From Desulfobacterales bacterium (GTDB lineage: Bacteria > Desulfobacterota > Desulfobacteria > Desulfobacterales > JAHEIW01): 64,000 nt of DNA. Below, one piece after another: positions 55,487-62,657 of the stretch. Positions within the stretch are counted from its first letter, which is position 1. Each line of letters starts with the position of its first letter. Both the position numbers and the translations under genes were made by a program. The notes below the pieces were generated by a model that made no database searches, was not told the origin of the DNA, and worked only from the letters and a program-made list of their open reading frames with translations. Location: NCBI GenBank assembly GCA_030066985.1, contig JASJAN010000008.1, positions 1-64,000 on the forward strand, read 5' to 3'.

Positions 55487-58400
55487 ATGAAGAAAGCCGT
55501 TTGGGTTGCAATGATATTGATGGTGATTTCGACCATATCTGGTTGGGCCGACGATACGGAGATCTATGGAACGGTCACCAATCCGGATTTAGAGCCCAAC
55601 ATCCTGATTGTTTTTGACTCTTCGGGCAGTATGTCCACCGAAGATGTGCCAGGCACACCTTATGACCCGGCAACCGTTTACGCGGGGTCCTACAGCACGG
55701 ATGCGGTGTACGAACGCTATTGGAGCTGGGGCAGCTGGTCCTTTCAATGGCGTGTTTTTGCAGACGATGTGGCAGATCTGAATTGTACCTGGATAAAGGA
55801 TGATCTGCTAGCACAGGGCTATGCTTACGGCCGTATCTATTCATCCAGTTATGCCTGCGGTGGTTCTCGTCGACGCTTGCGCATGGGCAATTTTATGAAT
55901 TATGATGAATCCGGAATAGGGGAGACCAAAAGCCGGATCGAAGTCGCCCAGCAGGTGATCACCGATCTGGTTAACAACACCACCGGGGTGCGCTTCGGTC
56001 TGATGAAATTCAACTGGGACCAGGGCGGCCAACTGGTGGCGCCTTGCGGCACTGACAAAAGCACGTTGATCACCGAAATTGGCAATATTAACGCCGATGG
56101 CTGGACACCCTTGGCAGAAACCCTGGCCGAAGCCGGGCTTTATTTCGCGGGCATGAGCAGCTGGTACAACACCGGTGTCACCTATACGTCCCCCATGCAG
56201 GAAAGATGTCAGAAAAATTACATTATCGTCATGACCGACGGTCAGTCGACCCAGGATATCGATTCCCGGCTGACGGGCACGCCGTATATCAACGGCGATG
56301 TCATTGGTGATTACGACAACGACCACAGCGGCTCGGAGGCTGATTACGAGGATGACGGCTCTGACTATATGGATGATGTGGCCAAATACCTTTATGAAAA
56401 TGACTGTCATACCACCCTGGGTGATGGGACGACTTTTGACAAGCAAAAGATCGTCACTTACACCATCGGGTTCAAAACCTCACATGCCTTGCTGCAAAAC
56501 ACGGCCGCCAATGGCGGCGGGGAGTATTTTACGGCCGATAACATCTCGGAGCTGGCCATGGCCTTTGATCAGATTTTGTCGGCCATCTCCGAAGAAAATG
56601 CAGTCTTTGTGGCCCCGGTGGTTCCCATCAGCCGCATGAACCGGACCTATGCCGGCGACAAGATCTACCTGGGATTCTTCAAGCCCCAGCAGAGCGGACG
56701 CTGGATTGGCAACATCAAGCGCTACGGTTTGGACAGCAGTGGTATTTTGTATGATGCCACCGGCATGGAAGCCTGCACATCCGACGGTTTGATCAAAAAC
56801 AACACCCTTTCTTATTGGACCATACTGGGCGCTGACGGTCCGGATGTGGAAAAGGGCGGTGCTGCTGAAGTTCTCGATCTGCTGATTGACAGCCCTGCGG
56901 CCCGCCATCTGTATACCTATACGGGTCTGGCTTCGGATTTGACCCACTCGGCCAACGCCTTTGAGGACGCCAATGTGAATATCACCCTCGGCGACCTGGG
57001 GGTAGCGACCAGCACCGAAAGAACAGATTTGTTCAATATGGTTCATCAGGGCAGACTCGGTGACATCATACATTCTGAACCGGCTGTGGTGCATTATCCG
57101 GATCCGGACGGCAATCCGGCCACCGATGATGCCAAAACCATTATTTTTTCAGGCTCCAACGATGGCGTTCTACATGCTTTTGATGATGATGACGGCAGTG
57201 AACTTTGGGGATTTGTTGCCCCCAGCCAGCTGGGTCGTCTGAAATTACTCAATAATGATGACCATGACTACTTCATCGATGGTTCCCCCTCTGTGTACTA
57301 TGGTTCCAGCCAGAAGATCATGATCGTCGGCGAACGCCGTGGCGGTCACAATTACGTGGCCCTGGATATCACCGCCCATGACGCTCCGGCCTGGTTGTAT
57401 TCCATCGGGGCCACTGCACTGGATCCCAACCCTACCAATAACCCGGACACCGATAGTTACGAGCTGCTCGGCCAATCGTGGAACCGGCCGCAAACGGTCA
57501 CTGTGGCGACCGATGTGACCACCAGCGAGACCGGCATACCCCCGACCTGCAGTGTAACGGTCACCAACGATGTGCAGGATGTGTTTTTAATCCCCGGCGG
57601 CTATGACAACAACCAAGATCTGGACACCCCCGGTGCAACCGATGCGGTCGGTCGGGCGCTTTTTGCGGTGCGCGTAGCCGATGGTCAGTTGGTCAGCGGA
57701 TTGAATTTTAACGCCATTGATCATACCAGTCTGGGGATGACGCATTCCATCGTGGACGTCTCTGGCATTGACCATGACGGTGACGGTATTGTCAGCCGCA
57801 TTTACACCGGCGATTTAGGGGGCAATATCTTTGCTTTTAAAGACGATGAAGTGATGTCATTTTGCGGCGGCAGCAAAACAAGATCGGTTGCAAACGGTGT
57901 CTGGAGTTCTCAGAAACTGTTTTCCGCCTCTGCGGCGGATGGTATTCAGCGCAAGATTCTGTATGCCCCTGATGTGGTGGGCGAGGACTATGGCGAGTAT
58001 ATCTTTTTTGGCACTGGCGACCGATCGGATCCGGATGATACCGGTGTGGCGAATCGTTTTTACGCCGTCCAAAACGATTGGTCGGGTGGTGTCACCATGG
58101 ATGAAAATGATCTGATAGACGTGACCGATGACCTGATCCAACTGGGCACCGAAGCTGAGCAGCAGGCGGTCAAAACAAGTCTTGAGAACGGAAACGGCTG
58201 GTTTATCCGTCTGGAAAATCTGGGTGAAAAAGTGGTGGCGTCTCCCAGAGTATATGGTGGGGTGGTCTATTTTACAACCTACACCCCGGATTCCGGCGGC
58301 GGTGGCGGGGGTGACCCTTGTGCGGCTTCCACCGTCAGAGGTGTTGCACGCCTGTATGCGGTGGATTACAAAACAGGCGCTTCGGTCAGTGACTTTAGCG

Positions 58401-58612
58401 CTGTGGTTGAATACGATGGCGACGGTAATACCGTTGATTTGGGTAAAAAAGATCGCGTGATTGCCATTGGCACCGCAATTCCATCGGCACCGGTGATTGC
58501 CATTCTGGAAGGCGGCGCCCGCATATTTATCGGTGTTGAAGGCGGTATTGTCAGCATGCCCACCATCGTAACACCGGATATGTACCGCTATTACTGGCAT
58601 CAAATTTTTTAG
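55487..58612 (+). CDS. pilY1: PilY1-like type IV pilus tip adhesin
   Basis: I start at the ATG at 55487 (MKKAVWVAMILMVISTISGWADD, a signal peptide), with GGGAG upstream; the frame continues further upstream without family similarity. 1041 residues. von Willebrand A domain with MIDAS NILIVFDSSGSMSTED and IVMTDGQST, then from about residue 500 a PilY1 beta-propeller with TIIFSGSNDGVLHAFDDDDGSELWGF, and calcium-loop region DIDHDGDGIVSRIYTGDLGGNIFAF type. It is secreted to the cell surface as an adhesin and pilus tip factor that regulates retraction. Confidence 0.92.
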   Translation: MKKAVWVAMILMVISTISGWADDTEIYGTVTNPDLEPNILIVFDSSGSMSTEDVPGTPYDPATVYAGSYSTDAVYERYWSWGSWSFQWRVFADDVADLNCTWIKDDLLAQGYAYGRIYSSSYACGGSRRRLRMGNFMNYDESGIGETKSRIEVAQQVITDLVNNTTGVRFGLMKFNWDQGGQLVAPCGTDKSTLITEIGNINADGWTPLAETLAEAGLYFAGMSSWYNTGVTYTSPMQERCQKNYIIVMTDGQSTQDIDSRLTGTPYINGDVIGDYDNDHSGSEADYEDDGSDYMDDVAKYLYENDCHTTLGDGTTFDKQKIVTYTIGFKTSHALLQNTAANGGGEYFTADNISELAMAFDQILSAISEENAVFVAPVVPISRMNRTYAGDKIYLGFFKPQQSGRWIGNIKRYGLDSSGILYDATGMEACTSDGLIKNNTLSYWTILGADGPDVEKGGAAEVLDLLIDSPAARHLYTYTGLASDLTHSANAFEDANVNITLGDLGVATSTERTDLFNMVHQGRLGDIIHSEPAVVHYPDPDGNPATDDAKTIIFSGSNDGVLHAFDDDDGSELWGFVAPSQLGRLKLLNNDDHDYFIDGSPSVYYGSSQKIMIVGERRGGHNYVALDITAHDAPAWLYSIGATALDPNPTNNPDTDSYELLGQSWNRPQTVTVATDVTTSETGIPPTCSVTVTNDVQDVFLIPGGYDNNQDLDTPGATDAVGRALFAVRVADGQLVSGLNFNAIDHTSLGMTHSIVDVSGIDHDGDGIVSRIYTGDLGGNIFAFKDDEVMSFCGGSKTRSVANGVWSSQKLFSASAADGIQRKILYAPDVVGEDYGEYIFFGTGDRSDPDDTGVANRFYAVQNDWSGGVTMDENDLIDVTDDLIQLGTEAEQQAVKTSLENGNGWFIRLENLGEKVVASPRVYGGVVYFTTYTPDSGGGGGGDPCAASTVRGVARLYAVDYKTGASVSDFSAVVEYDGDGNTVDLGKKDRVIAIGTAIPSAPVIAILEGGARIFIGVEGGIVSMPTIVTPDMYRYYWHQIF

Positions 58613-58626
58613 AAAGGGTGAACCCA

Positions 58627-59100
58627 ATGAATCTACAAAAGAGCAAACGCTTAAACGCCATCCGGTGGTTACTGATGATCTGCATCGGTATCCTTATATG
58701 GCCCATTTATGCCACCGCAGATTCCAATCGATTCAACAATTTTAGTTTTGACGATTGCGACCCCTTTCAGGCCCGTGCGCGCATTATGGATTTAGATGGC
58801 AGCAAGGCGCAATTGGTGGCAGCCGAGCAAACCATATACATCGTTGATTGGCATCTTGGGGACCAGCAGTTAACGACCGAACTGACGGGTGCTGATGGTA
58901 AACCCATTGATTTCGGCTCATTGCGGGAAGGGCAATGGGTCTTGGTTAAAGGCTTCAAGCATATCGATGGCGGGGTGGTGGCGTCGTTGGTGCAGCGTAT
59001 CCGTGCGCCGGAACGCCAGATACCGGTGGTGCGTAAAATCAGCAAAGAAAGCCGGCGCTATAAACGCATCAAACGGCGGCTGGAAATCAAAAACAACTAA
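58627..59100 (+). CDS. Exported protein of the pilin operon, unknown function
   Basis: A 157-residue protein from the ATG at 58627 (AAAGGG 8 bases upstream; an in-frame GTG lies at 58618). A hydrophobic N-terminal segment (IRWLLMICIGILIWPIYATA) acts as a signal peptide. The middle is a small beta domain (ARIMDLDGSKAQLVAAEQTIYIVDW ... REGQWVLVKGFKHIDGGVVASLVQRI), reminiscent of an OB-like fold, and the tail is basic. Found directly after pilY1, it may assist assembly. I do not know the family. Confidence 0.6.
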   Translation: MNLQKSKRLNAIRWLLMICIGILIWPIYATADSNRFNNFSFDDCDPFQARARIMDLDGSKAQLVAAEQTIYIVDWHLGDQQLTTELTGADGKPIDFGSLREGQWVLVKGFKHIDGGVVASLVQRIRAPERQIPVVRKISKESRRYKRIKRRLEIKNN

Positions 59101-59140
59101 CATTCCTGCTGCAAAGCGCAATTGCAGGCCATCCAATGCG

Positions 59141-59192
59141 AACGCCCTCCCGAGGACCCGCATTCATTTGGCGGTTCCTGCAGGAGGGCGTT
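59141..59192 (+). repeat. Inverted repeat between convergent genes (possible terminator)
   Basis: AACGCCCTCC (59141-59150) and GGAGGGCGTT (59183-59192), a perfect 10-bp pair with a 32-base loop. No T-run follows. Its position between convergent stops suggests transcript end formation. Confidence 0.55.
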
Positions 59193-59205
59193 CAGGGATC
59201 ACAGA

Positions 59206-59547
59206 TTACATCTTGTCGGACGTATCAAACGGATCAAAATTCTTTTTCATGGACTCTATTTTCTGGTTATGATCGCTGGTCATCGCTGTACCGGTGGGCC
59301 CGGCCATTTCGCTTAGCACTTGACTCATCTGGGACAAAATTTCACCCATTTTTTCTTGGGTTTTGGCATCTACCTTACCGCTGCTTAACATCTTTGAAAA
59401 TTTCCCTGTCAGCTCAGACATACTGCTCAGATTGGTGCCCATGGTGTATTCACCGGCCTGGGCCAGGTTGGTAAAGCTCATTGTGGCCATAAAAGCGAAA
59501 ATAATTAAAAGTGACATTATCATATAATGAAGAGGTGATGTTTTCAT
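59206..59547 (-). CDS. Small secreted protein of unknown function
   Basis: A 113-residue protein with signal peptide MKTSPLHYMIMSLLIIFAFMATMSFTNLAQAG. The mature part is Met/Ser-rich and helical (TNLSSMSELTGKFSKMLSSGKVDAKTQEKMGEILSQMSQVLSEMAG). AGGAGG precedes the ATG. It is divergent from the second pilin operon and convergent with the first. An AAACCATATGGTTT palindrome lies just upstream. Confidence 0.65.
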   Translation of the reverse strand: MKTSPLHYMIMSLLIIFAFMATMSFTNLAQAGEYTMGTNLSSMSELTGKFSKMLSSGKVDAKTQEKMGEILSQMSQVLSEMAGPTGTAMTSDHNQKIESMKKNFDPFDTSDKM

Positions 59548-59566
59548 GATGTCCTCCTTTTTACAA

Positions 59567-59580
59567 AAACCATATGGTTT
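59567..59580. promoter_or_regulatory. Perfect palindrome AAACCATATGGTTT, possible operator
   Basis: 14 bases, 20 bases upstream of the small secreted protein's ATG. Its ACCATATGG core also occurs at 16721-16736. Confidence 0.45.
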
Positions 59581-60050
59581 GACATTTAATGAGTTGCGTA
59601 CGGGCGAACCGTTAATACTTGGAAAGCCCCTACATTTTGTTTCATATAATATATATCCGAAATCTAGACTTGCAATACCCTTCAGGTAATGATTAGGTTA
59701 CGCTGCTTTAAGGAAATATCAACAGCAATGCCTTAACAATCCAATACCTTAGATTGCAAACTCGTGCCCGCCACCTGTGCCCCCTTATCGCCAAAGGTGC
59801 TTAGCGGCTACAGAAACCCGCCAGGCCCGGACGAGGCGACCTGACATACAGCATCACACACTGTTTAGCAAATTAGTATCGAATACACCAAAACGCATTT
59901 GCGCAGAAAAACAGAAATCATACGTGAATTACCCAAATATGAAGTATTTTTGACACCAAAATTACCCATTTTCACCGGTTTTACAGTGGCAATATTTTAT
60001 ATAATTTTATAACCATATGAAATTTAAATATATTTTAAATGAAATCGCTT

Positions 60051-60066
60051 TGGTACATTTCTTGCG
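60051..60066 (+). promoter_or_regulatory. Putative sigma54 promoter of the second minor-pilin operon
   Basis: TGGTAC-N5-TTGCG: invariant GG and GC at the right spacing, one mismatch in the -24 block. Start near 60077 gives a leader of about 445 bases that contains the riboswitch. Confidence 0.6.
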
Positions 60067-60249
60067 AGCTTATAACATGGCCGTTTTATCGGCGTTTACC
60101 TGGGATGATGGTTGACGATTATTGTGATTGATCGGATCCTGCGGTGCAAAATGCACTTCAGCGATTCTAACGCCAATCATCTGTTGAAGATCGAGTTAAA
60201 TTTATCTATTAATTCTTATTAGTTATATGGGGTTTTGTCTGACTTTTCA

Positions 60250-60278
60250 TTGACACTTTAGTGGATTTGCGTTAATGG
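60250..60278 (+). promoter_or_regulatory. Possible sigma70 promoter before the riboswitch
   Basis: Perfect TTGACA and TAATGG with exactly 17 bases between. It would start transcription about 130 bases before the aptamer. Confidence 0.4.
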
Positions 60279-60365
60279 TTTTCCCAGAAGCGTGATGTAT
60301 GGTTGATAATGGAAATTGTATCGCTCAACTGATGATGAAAGCGATGTTGCAAAATCCATAAATTG

Positions 60366-60405
60366 AAGCCTTCGGGGAGCCGTTATGTTCCTTTGAAGGC
60401 TTTTT
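60366..60405 (+). terminator. Hairpin with short T-run just upstream of the riboswitch
   Basis: AAGCCTTC (60366-60373) pairs with GAAGGCTT (60395-60402) around a 21-base loop; T-run 60401-60405. It may terminate upstream transcription or be an extra leader element. Confidence 0.4.
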
Positions 60406-60411
60406 CTATAA

Positions 60412-60495
60412 ACCCGTGATAAAGCCAAATCCCGCGTAATCGGGAGACGGAAAGCCGCGGGTCCGCCGCCGGCGGACGGCCGGGTTGCCTTGGGT
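60412..60495 (+). ncRNA. GEMM-I riboswitch aptamer (cyclic di-GMP or cGAMP)
   Basis: Aptamer with P1 ACCC (60412-60415)/GGGT (60492-60495), the segment GATAAAGCCAAATCCC, a hairpin with a GTAA (GNRA) loop (about 60430-60444), the junction GGAGACGGAAAGCCGCGG, a P2 hairpin GTCCGCC/GGCGGAC, and the closing CGGCCGGGTTGCC. This order is the GEMM-I consensus. The base pair next to the ligand-stacking adenine reads C-G instead of the common G-C, a compensatory swap. The base I align to Vc2 G20 is G, which favours cyclic di-GMP over cGAMP, but the alignment is by eye. Confidence 0.82.
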
Positions 60496-60515
60496 GTATA
60501 GGTGGTCCGGTTTTT
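60480..60515 (+). terminator. Riboswitch expression-platform terminator
   Basis: CCGGGTTGCC (60480-60489, the 3' strand of the aptamer) can pair fully with GGTGGTCCGG (60501-60510; four central G-U pairs) followed by five T, 7 bases before the pilin ATG. Ligand binding should block this hairpin and turn expression on. The hairpin also hides the GGTGG ribosome-site candidate. Confidence 0.65.
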
Positions 60516-60521
60516 AATATT

Positions 60522-60986
60522 ATGCAGCGTATAAAAACCAAACATAAAACGGACGGTTTCTCACTTTTAGAACTTCTGGTGGTACTGGCCATCGTTGCGG
60601 TGGTGTCGGTGATCGTGGCGCCCAATTTTATCAGCTGGCGCAGCAACGCCAGTTTAAGGGGCGCCGCCGGTAACCTGAAAGGTGATTTGGAACTGTCCAA
60701 AGCCAAAGCCGTGCGGGAGCGCACGCCGGTAACGGTCACTTTCTTGGCGACGCATTATCAGGTGACCTACAACGATAGAGACGGCAATCTGAAAATGCTG
60801 CGCAACCGCAAACTGCCCGGAGGGGTGAGGGTCGACCTGGACAACACCAATTTTGCAGCGATGGGCGACCAGACCGAGTTTAACGATCGGGGACTGCCTC
60901 AGGCGGGCAGCGCTGTGCTGGTCAACAAAAAAGGTGAGCAGAAAACGATTGTCGTCAGCCCTTTGGGACGAATTCGAATTAAATGA
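60522..60986 (+). CDS. Type IV minor pilin, FimT/GspH-like (second set)
   Basis: A 154-residue prepilin: leader MQRIKTKHKTDG, then FSLLELLVVLAIVAVVSVIVAPNFISW with glutamate 5, and a GspH/FimT C-terminus (FNDRGLPQAGSAVLVNKKG). The ATG directly follows the riboswitch terminator, so its expression should depend on the cyclic dinucleotide. Only a GGTGG candidate 17 bases upstream is available as ribosome site. It matches the first-set protein in domain type. Confidence 0.87.
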   Translation: MQRIKTKHKTDGFSLLELLVVLAIVAVVSVIVAPNFISWRSNASLRGAAGNLKGDLELSKAKAVRERTPVTVTFLATHYQVTYNDRDGNLKMLRNRKLPGGVRVDLDNTNFAAMGDQTEFNDRGLPQAGSAVLVNKKGEQKTIVVSPLGRIRIK

Positions 60987-60999
60987 TACTGGAGCCAAA

Positions 61000-61428
61000 A
61001 TGAAGCCATGGGATGTAAAAACCATCGGCCTTAAACATGCAAAAGGCTATATGTTGGTTGAGGCCCTGATTGCCATTGCCATCTTTGCCGTTGGCTTTTT
61101 GGCCATCGCCACCCTTGTGCTGTCGGTCACCCGCAACAACACGAGCGGAAATTTGTTAACCCAGGCGAATATGTTGGCCAGAGAACGGTTAGAGCAGCTG
61201 AAAAACACCCCCGACATTACCACTCTGCCTGCTGCGCAGACCACTTTCAGCGATGGCCCCTTGGACGGCAACGGCAATCCGGGTGGCATTTATACGCGCA
61301 CCTGGACGGTTCAGGACCTGCTGGGTTTCGACACCTCCAGAGAAATTACCGTAACTGTCAACTGGACCCGGCGTGGCCGGGATCGCAGTGTTGTTTTGAG
61401 CACGATCACCAAGGGAAATGGGACATGA
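61000..61428 (+). CDS. pilV: PilV-like minor pilin (second set)
   Basis: I start at the ATG at 61000 (MKPWDVKTIG), with GGAG 7 bases upstream; the frame extends further 5' without family similarity. 142 residues. Prepilin site KG/YMLVEALIAIAIFAVGFLAIATLVLSV with glutamate 5, then NNTSGNLLTQANMLARERLEQL, the PilV pattern. Four-base overlap with the next gene. Confidence 0.85.
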   Translation: MKPWDVKTIGLKHAKGYMLVEALIAIAIFAVGFLAIATLVLSVTRNNTSGNLLTQANMLARERLEQLKNTPDITTLPAAQTTFSDGPLDGNGNPGGIYTRTWTVQDLLGFDTSREITVTVNWTRRGRDRSVVLSTITKGNGT

Positions 61429-62123
61429 TGCTACGGATCGCCAAGACATTCAAGATTAACAATACCGGTGGTCAGAAGGGTTTTACCCTGGTGGATATGT
61501 TGGTGGGGCTTGCCATGGCGTCAGTGATATTGTTTGCCGTGGTCAGCCTGTTTACGACCATGGGGCGCTCCTATACGACCCAAAATGTCGCCGCCGACGT
61601 CCAACAGGTTGCCCGCGCCGGTGTTGAGCTGATGATACAGGAAATCCGAATGGCCGGTTTTAATCCCATCGGCAGCGCTACCACCGGCATTGTCGATAAT
61701 TTCGATAAGACCAGCGGTTTTCACGATACGCACGATGGCAAAATTGCATCCACAGATGCCAACAATTTTGCCTTTACAATGGATGCGGACATGGACGGCC
61801 GTATCGATCATTGTATCGACGATGACCCGGCGCAATGCGCCGAAGCGGATGACAATATTGAAAACGAGCTGGTGGCCTATCGCATCAACGCCGGTGCGCT
61901 CGAAAAATACCGCAGTGCCAGCGGCAAGTGGGAGGATTTAACCGAAGATAATGTCTCAGATTTGAGGTTCACCTATTATGATGGCAACGGCACTGTGACC
62001 ACCGCGGTCGATGCCATCCGAACAGTGGAAATTTCAATGACCGTACAGCAACCCGCCGGTCATAGCGGAATGGTCAGTCGAACCTATAAAACGCGGGTTA
62101 GATGTCGCAATATCGGCCTTTAA
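61425..62123 (+). CDS. pilW: PilW-like minor pilin (second set)
   Basis: A 232-residue protein with prepilin site KG/FTLVDMLVGLAMASVILFAVVSLF; position 5 is aspartate instead of the usual glutamate. NVAADVQQVARAGVELMIQEIRMAGFNPIG and SRTYKTRVRCRNIGL match the first-set PilW. It contains an acidic calcium-like loop (DADMDGRIDHCIDDDPAQC). Confidence 0.86.
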   Translation: MMLRIAKTFKINNTGGQKGFTLVDMLVGLAMASVILFAVVSLFTTMGRSYTTQNVAADVQQVARAGVELMIQEIRMAGFNPIGSATTGIVDNFDKTSGFHDTHDGKIASTDANNFAFTMDADMDGRIDHCIDDDPAQCAEADDNIENELVAYRINAGALEKYRSASGKWEDLTEDNVSDLRFTYYDGNGTVTTAVDAIRTVEISMTVQQPAGHSGMVSRTYKTRVRCRNIGL

Positions 62124-62154
62124 TCCTATTTAGCAGTTCTAAGGATGGTTATGT

Positions 62155-62634
62155 ATGTCTAAAAAGTCGAGGCTATTAAAAAATGAGCGGGGCTACTTCC
62201 TGATTGTATCGACACTCATGTTGTTGGCCTTGCTGACGATTATCAGCATTGCGGCCACCAATACGGCTAACACAGAAGTCCAGGTGGCGCGCAACGATGC
62301 GATCTACCAGCGTAACCTGTATCTGGCAGAAGGTGCCGCCATGGAAGCTGTTGATCGAATTCAAAACGACACCAGCCCCCGTGAATTGGGCTTTGTCGTA
62401 CCTGGGCTTAAGGTCATCGATGATGATAATTTTATGGATCATTGGGATGTTGAAGCCCAAAACACGGCATTTGACGCCACCGGCCAGACCCGATTTGTGG
62501 CCGGTTACGAAGGAACGCCGCCCGGTTTCTCCCTGGGAATGGGCCAGCCAAAGATACATGGCTTTGCCATCTATGGCCACACCGAAAAACAGGGCGTGAC
62601 AACGATTAAAATCGGGTATCGTAAAGCGTTTTAA
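62155..62634 (+). CDS. pilX: PilX-like minor pilin (second set)
   Basis: A 159-residue protein with hydrophobic N-terminal helix YFLIVSTLMLLALLTIISIAATNTANTEVQVARND and LYLAEGAAMEAVDRIQND, which parallel the first-set PilX (TEVTIVRNE, YDAEAGVVDAIENY). No glutamate 5. It lies 31 bases after pilW. Confidence 0.8.
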   Translation: MSKKSRLLKNERGYFLIVSTLMLLALLTIISIAATNTANTEVQVARNDAIYQRNLYLAEGAAMEAVDRIQNDTSPRELGFVVPGLKVIDDDNFMDHWDVEAQNTAFDATGQTRFVAGYEGTPPGFSLGMGQPKIHGFAIYGHTEKQGVTTIKIGYRKAF

Positions 62635-62657
62635 CAGCAGCGATCCAGGAGAGACCC

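Larger units (their letters stand above)
59548..60521. other. Long regulatory region before the second pilin operon
   Basis: A 974-base gap, the longest here, with no supported gene. From the left: a palindrome (59567-59580); a G+C-rich island (about 59760-59850) in A+T-rich surroundings; a sigma54 promoter (60051-60066); a sigma70-like promoter (60250-60278); a hairpin (60366-60405); and a GEMM-I riboswitch with terminator (60412-60515). Confidence 0.75.

Noticed and set aside
59760-59850. Cobalamin-type riboswitch in the G+C-rich island
   Set aside because: A GCCCGCCACCTGTG word resembles part of the consensus, but the B12 box and the other conserved segments are missing on both strands.
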